DNA from: Bombyx mori
Lineage: Eukaryota; Arthropoda; Insecta; Lepidoptera; Bombycidae
DNA length: 64,000 nucleotides
Direction of reading: 5' to 3'
Assembly (NCBI RefSeq): GCF_030269925.1
Contig: NC_085116.1
Coordinates: 13,516,001-13,580,000 of the forward strand
Of this stretch, positions 24,264 through 34,445 are shown piece after piece. The translations under genes were made by a program, and so were the position numbers. Every line of letters begins with the position of its first letter. The stretch's first letter is position 1. A model generated the notes under the pieces. It saw only the letters and a list, made by a program, of their open reading frames with translations, was not told the DNA's origin and ran no database searches.

Positions 24264-25941
24264 CTACCAAATATTCCTCATTCTATTTAATTCATTCAGT
24301 GCATCATTATTACATGGTTTCTTACATGATAATTTAGTACAATCTAATTCCTCAATACATAGCCCTTCCAGAGACTTGACTCGACTTAGAGCCACGTATG
24401 CTTGCCCTTCCTCAAACAATTTTGAGCCCAAATATACTACTGCATGGTCGACGGTGCTGCCCTGCATTTTATGGACGGTGAATGCCCATGACAAAACTAA
24501 GGGCAACGTCCTTCTTTCAGCCGTACCATAATTGAATTTTGCTGGAAACTGTATGGCTTTAGGGTAAATAACGTGCATGCCGTTACATTGCACGCCGGAA
24601 AATCCCGAAGTGAAAACGCTGTGGTCACCTTGATGCCATGAAGCCCGAATAATTCTAGCAACGTCATTAATACTAATGAATACTTTTGGAATTTCAATTC
24701 TTTCAGGTTCACCGTTTTCAGGTATATCTGGCACACTAAGTAGTATTAATTCTTGTTCACTAATCTGGACATTTTCGTCAATGCGTACATCTCTATAAAG
24801 CGGGTTATTTCTAGTTAACCATCTTAAAGCGCTGTAGACTTTTTCGCGAGATATTGTGAATTCTCTTGTGATGTTCAAATTCTCCAAACGTTCTGTAACT
24901 ACAACGATACCCACATGGCTGGAAGATCTTGGAAGCATATTAGGTAATCTTTCACTGACCTCAAAGATATCTTGGGCAACAACACTGCTTGTCCGCGGAA
25001 ACCGTACTGCCCGTATAGCCCAGTAAATTTTACGATTTTAACAAACGGGATGATTCTACACAGCAAGCGCTGCTCTGCTTGCGTCAGCGTTTGAATTTCA
25101 TCTGGTATTGAACCTGGATCCAGATTATTCCAATACGCCTTTGATGGTGTTATTATTTTATTACTGGTCACATGTGTTTGGCAGCGCGAACATAAAAGTA
25201 ATGTTGTTTTTGAAGACAGTTCTGCAGGTAGATATCCTAATGCAGCTGTGTTGTAACGTACACTATGAATTTGGTTAGGATAACAATGCTTCGTGCAAAT
25301 GTCACAAACGTGTATAGACGATGTGTTAATAGCATTTTCAAACGCTTGTACATGATTTTCAGCTCTGCGTTGCTGTGCACGCTCACGTTGGTTATTTCAC
25401 CTGTCGTGGCGTTGCTCAGGTGTTTCTGAAGCTTCTAACTCCTTTCGTCTCTCACGCCGTCCTGTTAGCCTGGCCTCGTGTTGCTCAGATGTTTCTGACG
25501 CTAATAGCTCTCTTTGTCTGTTACGTTGTAATCTTAGCCTGGACTCATGACGCTCAAGTGTTTCTGACGCTATTAGCTCTCTTCGTCTGTCACGTTGTGA
25601 TGCTAGCCTAGACTCATGACGCTCAGATGTTTCTGATGCTAACAACTCTCTTTGTCTGCCACGTTGTGATGCTAGCCTGGACTCATGACGCTCGGGTGTT
25701 TCTGACGCTATTAGCTCTCTTCGTCTGTCACGTTGTGATGCTAGCCTGCACTCATGACGCTTAGGTGTTTCTGACTCTACCAGCTGCCTTTGTCTCTCAC
25801 GTTGTGCTATTAACCTGGTATCATGTTGCTCAGGTGTTTCTGTTGCTAACCGTTCTCTTCGTTTCTTGTTCTCTTCGTTCTTTTTCGTTGTGTAGCAGTT
25901 TCGTTTTTATTTTTGTTTGCTTTTTTATTTATTGTTACCAT
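24264..25941 (-). pseudogene. Broken autonomous-Helitron gene (repeat region, DUF6570-like domain, helicase C-terminus)
   Basis: Minus-strand remains of a Helitron transposase. Order: a basic N-terminus after an ATG at 25941; a seven-unit repeat array; a Cys-rich part (CDICTKHCYPNQ); a DUF6570-like block with NNLDPGSIPDEIQTLTQAEQ and GQYGFRGQ; then, in a shifted frame from about 24938, the rest of that domain. This passes directly into the end of a Pif1-type helicase ([19 protein letters not shown], then [13 protein letters not shown]). The whole rolling-circle nuclease (HUH) and the Walker A part of the helicase are missing, so a large internal deletion joined the two ends. There is also an in-frame TGA at 25393-25395 and a frame change between the ATG and the array. 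It cannot make transposase. Confidence 0.85.
25410..25870 (-). repeat. Tandem 69-bp coding repeat in the Helitron gene
   Basis: Seven units, the last partial, start near 25410, 25479, 25548, 25617, 25686, 25755 and 25824. Each encodes 23 residues of the pattern ASET-E-H-SRL-QR-R-REL. The highly charged helical unit is probably a coiled-coil or nucleic-acid-binding extension. The period is exactly three-fold, so unit gain or loss keeps the frame. Confidence 0.9.
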
Positions 25942-26357
25942 GTTGTTCCCACGATTAAGGGGCATTTTGACGGTCGACCCCCCCAGAGGTCCAGTAAAGG
26001 GGCAAGGCTTAATATACAACAAGATGCGCCCAATATTGAGGGGGAAACGGTTACGACATTACATTTTTATCCACCCTAATGCCATACAGTCCTCGGCACG
26101 TTTTAACCTATTATTTTCATCGCCGGATCATCATGCCATCGTCTTTAGTGACTGTGGTCGTAATCATCATGGGTTGGATCGGAAGACCCCCAAGATTCCC
26201 ACCCTCCCGATCGTGGCCGTACGCCGGCGAAATTGGATCAGTAGATGTTTAATGTCTGTTTCTGATGTTAAATATAAGGGAAGCCCAGGGAGCGGGCTCC
26301 GGGGGAGAAACAGACGGGCCTGATCTACACCCTCTCCGCTGGACTACTGTGCGAAGC
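25942..26357. other. Junction region: 5' flank of Helitron gene and 3' UTR of the R2-like element
   Basis: No ORF of note. The part next to 26358 is GC-rich and should be the 3' UTR of the minus-strand element at 26358-27077. The part next to 25942 should be the leader of the Helitron gene. The border between them is not resolved; there is no poly(A). Confidence 0.45.
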
Positions 26358-27077
26358 TCAACCAACGCCGCCCCCCATGACGGACGTCATCTGATTGAAC
26401 CTGGTCCAGTTCATATGCGATCCTCTCAACACTAATATTGTAACAGTCTGCAGTGTCGGTTCCCGAAGCCCGATTATGGTTCTCAACTCGTTAAAAGAAG
26501 CCAGGCTCCATACTCCCCTCCAAGATATCGTGCACGAAGTGGCTCGCACGCACTCAGCTTTCGGAAGTCCTAGTCTACCTGCGACCAACTCAACCAGCTC
26601 CCCCTGATTCCCGTATTTATTACGTTTCTCACGGTGGAGCTCATCAAGCGATCGCTGGCCCGAGACGACCTGCACGTCCACGATCATTCCGACACCATCC
26701 CTGGAGGCGATAATATCCAGCTTACGAAGACCCACCGATGCTCGTAGCCTAGGCTCCAGCTCAACCGTCCACTTGTTCTCTTCCATAGCTTTCGCCACGA
26801 AAGAGACAATCTTGTTATGTCGTAGAATCCGGCCGCCGTGTGTTCTGTGACACTGCTGTAGGATGTGAGCCGTCGTCTCCCTGACCCTGCAACCAGCACG
26901 GCAGGTCAACGCCGACTCACTCCCACCTCTACGCCCTCTCGATCCGCGAATGCGGGATGGGAGGGCGTTGATGTGCGTGTGCACGAACTGCACGAAGTCC
27001 CGTCCGGTTATCTGCGCGCATCGCTCCCTCATCCATTTAACTTGGGTGGTATAGCTACCGCTTACTAACGAGGTATC
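26358..27077 (-). pseudogene. R2-like non-LTR element, C-terminal zinc-knuckle and restriction-like endonuclease
   Basis: An open frame of about 240 codons reads from the truncation point near 27077 to 26358. It contains a Cys-Cys-His-Cys knuckle (CRAGC then HILQQCHRTHG) just before a restriction-like endonuclease core: ILRHN, EPRLRASVGLRKLD, then VDVQVV. This order, zinc knuckle then endonuclease at the C-terminus, is that of the R2/NeSL/R4 group, not of AP-endonuclease LINEs. The usual K-P-D is changed to K-L-D, which may weaken catalysis. The reverse transcriptase is missing by 5' truncation. High GC compared with its surroundings. It is not in 28S rDNA. Confidence 0.75.
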
Positions 27078-27179
27078 TAATTACCTAATTTTTTTTATCT
27101 GCCCCTCTAACGTCACACAATCTTGGACGCAATCTGTTCAATCTGTTCTCGACACGACTAATCATGCCCCCACCTAATA

Positions 27180-27455
27180 CGCCATTTTGTAACAGCGTCC
27201 ATCTTGAGTTTGAAATTTTGACATAATGACAGTATTCTGCTAGTGTAGTCCTATTATTTGATACCCATATTGTGGTGGTTGTGGAAAAATATGTACCTAG
27301 TCCGCCATATTGGAACGGCGTCCATCTTGAATTTTAAATTTTGACATAATCATCGTGTTTTACTAGTGTAGCCCTTTCATTTGATACCCATATTAAGGGG
27401 GTTAAAGTAAAATATGTAATCCGCCATTTTGTATCGGCGGCCATCTTAGATTTAT
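27180..27455. repeat. Degenerate tandem repeat, period about 120 bp
   Basis: Two full units and a partial third, each starting with CGCCAT-TTG and CGTCCATCTTGA-like blocks at 27180, 27303 and 27422. Units share TTTGACATAAT and ATTTGATACCCATATT. Probably the subterminal repeat of a transposon not otherwise recognisable here. Confidence 0.75.
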
Positions 27456-27460
27456 AATGT

Positions 27461-28256
27461 TATTGATTTTATTATATTATATTGTCATCTAAATTACATG
27501 TGTGTACCAAATTTTAGATCAATCTGACAACGGGAAGGTGCTTAAATTTCAATTTCTAATTTTGACCCAAATAAATAAAAAACAAATTCCGTACGGGTCG
27601 AGCTAAATAAAACCGTTTAAAAAACAACAGAGCTACAAGGTATACTTCTTGTTTTATAGTTCTTGAACATAGTTGCGAGAGCTTGAACAGTTCCATTCAC
27701 CTTGATATGGCGATAAAATTTCTCCTCGGAGGAATCGAGACCTCGCAAAGAGAGATCCGTCTCGAGATCAATCCGTAGATTTATGTGCCTATACGTGAGT
27801 TCGGGGGTTTACGGCGCCAGTCCGTGTCCGAAACGAAATAGTCCCATTTCGTCCTGTCCCACACGTCCATAGACTACGTGAGATATTTTTATTGCAACCT
27901 GTTTTATTTTGTCGGATATTCGTAAATATCTTGAAATTCGTTCGTATTATGTCGACTCGAGGAGGTGTTAAAATTATAGTGTGTTGACGTCAAGTTCAGT
28001 CGATGTGAGCGCTTTATTTTTATGGCGCGTCTTTAAGTCTGGGTAGGTGGCATTTGGTCGGAATTTATTGTTGATAGTAATCCGAGTTTTAAAGCAGAAG
28101 TACCGTAGCACGTGTTCACTTTGGCGTTTAACGGAGGTTAAACATCATATCGGTATGTGTAACTACCTGAAAATAGTCATACACGATAAGGGCTTGGAGA
28201 GTTCAATTATATTTCTGAGCTATTCGGATGTCATAAGCCATGAACTCTTGGTTTTT
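27461..28256. other. Probable transposon remnants, unclassified
   Basis: 27500-27610 continues the unknown repeat (ends near GGTCGAGCTAAATAAAACCG). 27680-28020 is moderately GC-rich but has no convincing ORF. Confidence 0.3.
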
Positions 28257-28679
28257 GGAACGAAGTTCCTTATGGGACGATGCGGAGGGGTAACCTTACC
28301 GGGAAAAAACGTCCGTAACGTAAGATTTTTATTAGTAATGCACACAGTGTACGACTTAACTTTGTAATAACGTACAAATTAGTAATGCACACTGTGTACG
28401 ACTTAACTTTGTAATAACGTCCAAAAAATAACATACTTTTTTATCATTCATTGACCACGATCTCAGAGCGTTCGTTTGTGCAATACACTAACTCTTATGC
28501 AAACAATCGTGAATGAAGCGTACCAGAATAAGTTCGCACGTTACCGAATGACCGTGGGTTGTTGCGAAACCTCCAGTTTTATCTTCTTTATACCTCGAAT
28601 AGAACTTTAAAATAATATTTATATAATAAGGAACTTCGTTCCTATCCGGTGTCCCACGACACCACACATCTTTTTTTTA
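28257..28679 (+). mobile_element. Unclassified repeat, copy 1 (inverted partner at 33672-34034)
   Basis: One end is GGAACGAAGTTCCTTATGGG. The other end has ATAAGGAACTTCGTTCC followed by a short palindromic GTGTCCCACGACACC and an A/T run. The palindromic GGAACGAAGTTCC near both ends acts like a terminal inverted repeat. No coding capacity. It differs from copy 2 in carrying a 47-bp tandem duplication. Confidence 0.7.
28332..28425. repeat. 47-bp tandem duplication inside the repeat
   Basis: 28332-28378 and 28379-28425 match except at about two positions. Copy 2 of the element has one unit only, so the duplication happened after the copies separated. Confidence 0.85.
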
Positions 28680-29157
28680 ATACTCATTATTTGCGTTGTA
28701 TCCTTTAATATTTACAGGCCACCAATAAGTGGTATGTACATATATAAAGAAAAATATTTATTATTAATTAAAACTCTTTAGTCGTTAAAAAATATTTTTC
28801 TTCAGTGTGGTTCAGTGTCATAAAGTGTCAAGTCTGTCATTCAATAAAAAGAATGTTCAATTTTGTATAGTTTATTAAGACTGTTCACTATTAAATTTTT
28901 AATATTAGTTTTAAAAGAGATTAACGGCTTTAACTGTTGTTTTCCTATTATATCACAGAAAACACAATTAAGTATTTTATTGTTTATTCATTCTGAACTA
29001 CTCCATTTTATTATACATATATGTGTACAAAATGTATGTTTTTAAGAAACATTGAGAATAGTAAACTCTAAGAAATAAAATTTCAAATTAGTGTCATCTC
29101 TTGTTTGGATGTGATAGTAGATTTCTCGCTGGTCATATTAGATAATCATGACAAACT
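28680..29157. other. Intergenic; nothing recognised
   Basis: AT-rich, no supported feature. Confidence 0.35.
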
Positions 29158-29302
29158 TTCTCGCCGGATCTTCTCAGTGGGTCGCGTTTCCGATCCGGTG
29201 GTAGATTCTGCGAAGCACTGCTCTTGCTAGGGTCAGTGTTAGCAACTCTCCGGTTTGAGCCCCGTGAGCTCATCTACACACGCTAGAGTAAAAAAAAAAA
29301 AT
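29158..29302 (+). repeat. LINE 3' tail, plus strand
   Basis: Forward copy of the tail of the LINE at 1362-2196: TTCTCGCCGGATCTTCTCAG near the start, poly(A) at 29289-29302. Confidence 0.85.
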
Positions 29303-29542
29303 GACAAATATTTGTGTTATACTATAGACCATTAAACAACTCAATAACAAAAATACTTTTTCGAAAATGTTTTTTTTTTCATATTATCGTTCATAATTAA
29401 GGTTTTATAGCATGACAAGCAAATTACTTGACCTATTATTCTTTATATTGTTAAAAAAGTGCTTTGTATCGTCCGTGACCATGAAAACCGTAAAGTGTTC
29501 AAAATTTCGATAATATTAGTATAATGACACTAAAAACACACA

Positions 29543-29735
29543 CTGCCTATTTCTGCCGTGAAGCAGTAATGCGTTTCGGTTTAAAGGGTGGGGCAGCCGT
29601 TGTAACTTGAGACCTTAGAACTTATATCTCAAGGTGGGTGGCGTATTTACGTCGTAGATGTCTATGGGTTCCAGTAACCACTTAACACCAGGTGGGCTAT
29701 GAGGTCGTCCGCCCATCAAAGCTATAAAAAAAAAG
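29543..29735 (+). repeat. Bm1 SINE, 5'-truncated
   Basis: Starts within the body (CTGCCTATTTCTGCCGTGAA) and ends in an A-run at about 29727. Confidence 0.88.
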
Positions 29736-30391
29736 CTTAATGTGGCGATGGACGTTTTAATTGCTAACCCTCAAAGCCACACATTAGTATTTAATTTTTT
29801 GGCAGAACATTTCTCGCGACGCTTACACCAAGTGGTTACGTCTTAAGCTTACGCAGCAGGAATAGCCCCTTAGCCACCAGGAAAAAAACAAAAAAAAAAA
29901 CTAGACCAACTTGCAACTGTTGTGGTCACAAGCGTTAACTACATTTAAAATAGCTTACAGGATATTCGATCGCGTCTTTACTCTCTGTACATGTAGTATT
30001 GAATTGAACGTGGTATTATAAGATCTTATTATAGCCGACGCAGAGTCCCTAAGAGGGAAATCGGAAACTAATTTCCCACGCTTCCCTTTTTTTTTCTATT
30101 TCTATGATTAAATTCTTTTCGGATTCCGAGACAGTAAAGGCGACGGGATCTATTTGAAGTCAGATATTCTTGTGAAGACTATGGGCATGAACAAAGGAAA
30201 AACAAATTAGCGTGCCTCACACGAAGCGAAATATTTTTTCTGGTCTTTGTTAGGATGTGATCCTTTGATACGTGTAAAATTTGAAAATGCACTCTGTTTT
30301 ACAGTGATACATTTGAATTGTCATTGGCGTATTATCAGAATGGAGTTTTTTTTTTTAATTCTACACAAGATAAAAGAGAGGCTTAATGTTT
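29736..30391. other. Intergenic; nothing recognised
   Basis: No supported feature. Confidence 0.35.
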
Positions 30392-30770
30392 AATAATAAT
30401 AATATAACACTTTATTTATTTAACACCATATGTACAGAGTAATCTGATAAAACAAATAATAGTCGGTGATATAAATTGGCGGCCTTTGCAGGGAGAAGAA
30501 TAAGCGAACTGGACGGTGCTATATCTTAATAAACTTACATAAAAATATATACTTATATACACATGTGAAAAATAAATACAATATAAGATAGACTTACATA
30601 CGATTAAATGCAAATAAATACTAAAAATATACAAGTAAATACAAAATAAGTAGCAACTTATACAGTTATATCGTAGGAGCCATATTATTGTGCAAGGTAA
30701 TGCGATTTTAATCTGAACTTGAAAATTTCCGGCGTCGAAATATTTCTTGTCACTCAATCATAAGAATTCA
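30392..30770 (-). repeat. Probable LINE 3' UTR ending in (ATT)n
   Basis: Read on the minus strand it has GCAAAGGCCGCCAATTTATA and ends AAATAAAGTGTTATATTATT followed by an ATT microsatellite. That is the layout of several lepidopteran LINE 3' UTRs. No ORF2 part is recognisable. Confidence 0.5.
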
Positions 30771-31059
30771 AATAGAAGGAAGGACCACTTGTTCATTGAC
30801 AACGAAATGCAGTTAGTTAAACACACTTAAAAAAATGACGTTCCAATTTGAACTGGGCCGGCGGCGTAAAAGCATTTCCGAGTCACATATGCGCACGTCG
30901 ATAGCGCTGATAAAACGGTAAGTGTTATAAATCAGAAACGTTGTAAACACTACGATACGTTAATTGCGTTACGTACTTCAGGGAAAACGAGCAATTAGCG
31001 CAACACAGAAAAGTGCACGTCAAATTTAACTTGTTTAAATTGAGATATATATATATGTA
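30771..31059. other. Short intergenic stretch; nothing recognised
   Basis: No supported feature. Confidence 0.3.
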
Positions 31060-31500
31060 TCTAGCCTATCGTCATGTATGGTTGCGAAACGTGGACCCTG
31101 AAAGAGGACACTACAAGACGCCTACAGGCATTCGAGATGTGGTGCTACCGTCGCATGTTACGCAGTTTAGTTGGACGCAGAGGGTCAGGAACGAAACCGT
31201 GCTTCAGCGCGTTCATATGTCCCGGAAAATGTTGCCTGCTATCAAAAAGCGCAAGATAGAGTATCTCGGCCACGTGCTCAGGAACGATCGATACATGCTG
31301 CTGCAGCTGATAATTATGGGCAAAGTGGACGGAAAGAGACGTGCTGGGCGAAGAAAAAAGTCATGGCTCCGGAATATCCGGGAGTGGACCAGTATTGCCT
31401 CCGTCGAACAGCTGTTCCGGCTGGCTGCTGACAGAAAGGAATACAGAAAACTAACGGCCAACCTTCAGGATTGAAGAGGATTGAGAGAAAATTGAGATAA
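31060..31500 (+). pseudogene. RTE-like LINE, C-terminal reverse-transcriptase fragment
   Basis: Plus-strand frame starting with MYGCETWTLKEDTTRRLQAF is shifted near 31170. It continues in a second frame as SWTQRVRNETVLQRV, IKKRKIEYLGHVLRND and GKVDGKRRAGRRKKSWLRNI. The block ends at a TGA at 31472-31474. These are hallmark C-terminal motifs of RTE-clade elements. The catalytic core is missing and the frameshift kills the frame. Sequence conservation is otherwise good, so it is younger than the pieces at 5195 and 52590. Confidence 0.85.
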
Positions 31501-31816
31501 CGCATCGCAAATTGGCTAATTAGAAATTTGTCGGGCGGTTATACGTTGCGTTTGATTACATTAATTATCGTAACGAATATGGATATTAAAACTTTGAGGT
31601 TATCTTCTGGTCAGTATTTAGTAGACAGTGCTTATTACCCGATATTCAAATGGTAAAACCATCTTAAATTATATTTTTGTTTACGAAAACTAGCTTCAGT
31701 AGTAAATTAAAAGAACCGCGATCTTCAGTAGAACACACCAATTCTCTCGTTTAAAAACTTAAAAACACCCCTAACGCTTCTGAGTAATGAAACCGTTAGA
31801 ATTCAGACATACTTAA
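31501..31816. other. Intergenic; nothing recognised
   Basis: AT-rich, no supported feature. Confidence 0.3.
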
Positions 31817-32109
31817 TCTATGTATATATATAAAAACGAATTGCTGTTCGTTAGTCTCGCTAAAACTCGAAAACGGCTGGACCGATTTGGCTAATTTTGG
31901 TCTTGAATTATTTGTGGAAGTCCAGAGAAGGTTTAAAAGGTAGATAAATATGAAAATGCTCAGAATTAAATGAAAATAACAATTTTGTTTTTTCTTTGAT
32001 GTGTCCCCCGTCGGACGGATTCCTTTTGTTTGTTTTAAGTTTATTTTATACAAAACTAGGTCTTTTATGTATCGACTGAGGCACTACGAAGTCTGCCGGG
32101 TCAGCCATA
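31817..32109 (+). mobile_element. Non-autonomous Helitron, family C, copy 2
   Basis: Starts A|TCTATGTATATATATAAA at 31817. Near the end it has CTGCCGGGTCAGC, but the terminal CTAGT is mutated to CATAT-like. The only family C copy with both a good 5' end and an almost complete body in plus orientation. Confidence 0.82.
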
Positions 32110-32234
32110 TAAAAATTATCAACCATTACACAAATGTAGATAACTAGATGAAAACAGGGAGCTAAGAGAGTTATTGCACCATGTAAACACAAGATGCAGC
32201 TTCATCATGAGCAATTTGAGCGAAATCTCCGGTT

Positions 32235-32340
32235 CTTTTAAAGCGCGGCTGTCCTATCCTTCAAACCAGAAACCATTATCGCCTCGAAATATAAACAGAC
32301 AAGTACCTATAATTGTGCAGAACCACAACCATAAAAAACA
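32235..32340 (-). repeat. Bm1-related SINE fragment, decayed
   Basis: Shows CGGCTGTCCTATCCTTCAAA and the following block in diverged form. Confidence 0.4.
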
Positions 32341-32477
32341 TATACTACATTTGGAAATCCTGATTGTCGGTGAGCCTTATTGTGAGCGGGTATCAATCGT
32401 GCGTTTTAGTCCGGAGGGAAAGACTGCTGTATAACAAGACCGCTGAGATTTTGATCTTATGTCACAAATACGTTTAC

Positions 32478-32577
32478 GGTAGGCAGCGGCTTGGCTCTGC
32501 TGAAGTCCATGGGCGACGGTAATCACTCACCATCAGGTTGGTCGTATGCTCGTCTGCTTACAAGGGCAATAAAAAAC
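32478..32577 (+). repeat. LINE 3' tail, short
   Basis: Last 100 bp of the LINE family at 2835-3186: GGCAGCGGCTTGGCTCTGC, GGGCGACGGTAATCACTC, then GGGCAATAAAAAACAAA. Confidence 0.8.
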
Positions 32578-33671
32578 AAAACAACGAACGATAGCGTAGG
32601 CCATGAGCTCGTCTGCTCATTAGTAGTGAACTTTGGCATTTCGACAAAACAGTCTTGATCGTATTCAAGCGATATTTCACGTTTAAAATACCTGCGACAA
32701 GGACCAAATGTCACGGGTGACTATTAGTCTGTTCTCCCAATTACATTGACACACTCCCTCACTCTCTCGTCCATGGTTATTCATGAGGTATACATAATTG
32801 ATACTCCCTAAGTAAGTATTGAAATGGAAATACTGTACTTATCGCTTTTATTTTAGACTACAATAAATTTAGCTCCCATCATAAAATGTTAAGATTTATG
32901 TTTAGACAGTAACCGTCATGTAAATGCTAGTTGACATATTTGCGTTGTTAATTGAAGCAAAATAATAAAACTTTTCAACTTAAAACCGTCTAAAGAAATG
33001 ACTAGTAAAATAATATTTTAAGAAATCTAGTCATTGTCAGTTTATGTTTGTTATAAAGTTTCCGCATATGCTACATAATCACATTATATTGTTATGAAGC
33101 AATTATTTTTCAATAAATTTTCAATTCCGATTAGTGAATCTTCCGTGCCACTTCCGCATGGAGTTGACGATAAAACTTTACGAGTCACTTATGACGTATT
33201 TAGCTTCTGAATATCATTGGAATTTTTAAGATTGGCCATCATTAAATCGAATACATCATTTTATTCGTTTTTTCAATTGAAATCGATATTGAGGAATTTC
33301 GATTTTCATTTTATTTTGTTGGAGTTATATAAATTTATTAAATTCCTTAGTACAAATAAAATAGACATGGAAACCGATTGACAGTTACGAAGTCATTACA
33401 TACAGGACGTTCGGAAAGTTTTGTGAATCTAAGTTTATTAAAACAATAGGCAAATCTCTGTACATAAATAGGCAAATACAAAATAGCTTAGTTCCTTTTC
33501 CTTCCTCTGTTTATGACACGTTTTTTTTGTTTAGTATCCGTCACGATGCGTCACCAATAAAAATATATTTGGCAACAGTCGGAAACACTGTCACAAGAAA
33601 ATATGAAATACATTAAAATAATCCAAGTCTTGAGGTGTCAGTCATTATGGTCGCACATTGGTCTTAATTAA
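32578..33671. other. Intergenic; nothing firm
   Basis: AT-rich. A sequence at 33405-33430 (GGACGTTCGGAAAGTTTTGTG) resembles some mariner termini, but no partner end was found. Confidence 0.3.
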
Positions 33672-34034
33672 TGAAAAAAAAGATGTTTGGTGTCATGGGA
33701 CACCGGATAGGAACGAAGTTCCTTATTATAAAAATATTAACTTTAAGTTCTATTCGAGGCATAAAGAAAATAAAACTGGAAGTTTCGCAACAACGCACGG
33801 TCATTCGGTAGCGTGCGAACTTATTGTGGTACACTTTATTCACCGTTGTTTGCATAAGAGTTGCGTAAAGGAACGCTCTGAGATTGTGGTCAATGAATGA
33901 TAAATAATATGTTATTTTTTGTACGTTATTACAAAGATAAGTCGTACACTGTGTGCATTACTAATAAAAATCTTACGTTACGGACGTTTTTTCCCGGTTA
34001 GGGTACACCTCCACACCGTCCCATAAGGAACTTC
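33672..34034 (-). mobile_element. Unclassified repeat, copy 2 (inverse orientation)
   Basis: Reverse-orientation copy of the element at 28257-28679, beginning with an A-run and a palindromic GTGTCATGGGACAC and ending CCGTCCCATAAGGAACTTC. The 80-codon plus-strand ORF it carries is not conserved in copy 1, so it is not treated as a gene. Confidence 0.7.
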
Positions 34035-34169
34035 TCTCAAAAAATTTACTACATTTCTGCTTCGGAAAACATATGATGTTGAAGAGCGCTGTATATATAT
34101 TATATATAATTAATAAAGTGAACATTGTTCAAGATATCCTTTTTTTCTAAAATTAACGTATAGACTTAC

Positions 34170-34445
34170 CAGTGAGCTGTTCGCATACAGAGTGTCGTAA
34201 GACTCTGCTTTCGATGCGACGTTCCTTAGCTTGCAGGGCTTCTTCAGCGGTAGCGAAGGCTGTGCCAGCACGTGCTTGTGCGAAGGAGACGGGTTTTGGT
34301 TCCCGCCACCGCCTGGACCGGCGCCCACGTGGTTAGCACTCGACTTATTCTCTCTCTCTTTAACCAGCTTGCTGTTGTGCGTCAAGTTGTTCTTCGTAAA
34401 GTTCCCGAGCTGTTCGAACATGCTCGTCAGATGTTGGGACATCAT
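34170..34445 (-). CDS. NOS: Nitric oxide synthase, first coding exon
   Basis: 92 codons from a tandem ATG (34445-34440) to a phase-0 donor, CTG|GTAAGT, with the intron starting at 34169. The start context CAAAATG is good for an insect. The peptide begins MMSQHLTSMFEQLGNF, close to the known start of the Drosophila NOS protein (MSQH-TS-FE). After a Ser/Gly/Pro-rich stretch it ends with KLRNVASKAESYDTLYANS, matching the K-L-N...YDTL block that leads into the NOS oxygenase domain. The haem- and biopterin-binding parts must be in later exons on the minus strand, below 34170. None was recognised in 34 kb, so intron 1 is probably very long. NOS makes nitric oxide from arginine, serving signalling and defence. 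Identification rests on the N-terminal motifs only. Confidence 0.75.

Noticed and set aside
24187..24531. 114-codon plus-strand ORF
   Set aside because: Antisense shadow of the Helitron helicase fragment; the minus strand carries the recognisable motifs.
25375..26079. Plus-strand hydrophobic ORFs resembling repeated membrane helices
   Set aside because: Antisense of the 69-bp charged repeat in the Helitron gene; the hydrophobic pattern is a codon-complement artefact.
24264..27077. Helitron and R2-like fragments as one composite gene
   Set aside because: Different element classes with different GC content, separated by about 400 bp of non-coding DNA; adjacency is best explained by nested insertion.
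33405..33430. Mariner-like terminal sequence
   Set aside because: No matching inverse end and no TA-flanked partner found.
33658..33900. 80-codon plus-strand ORF
   Set aside because: It lies inside the unclassified repeat and is not open in the second copy of that repeat.
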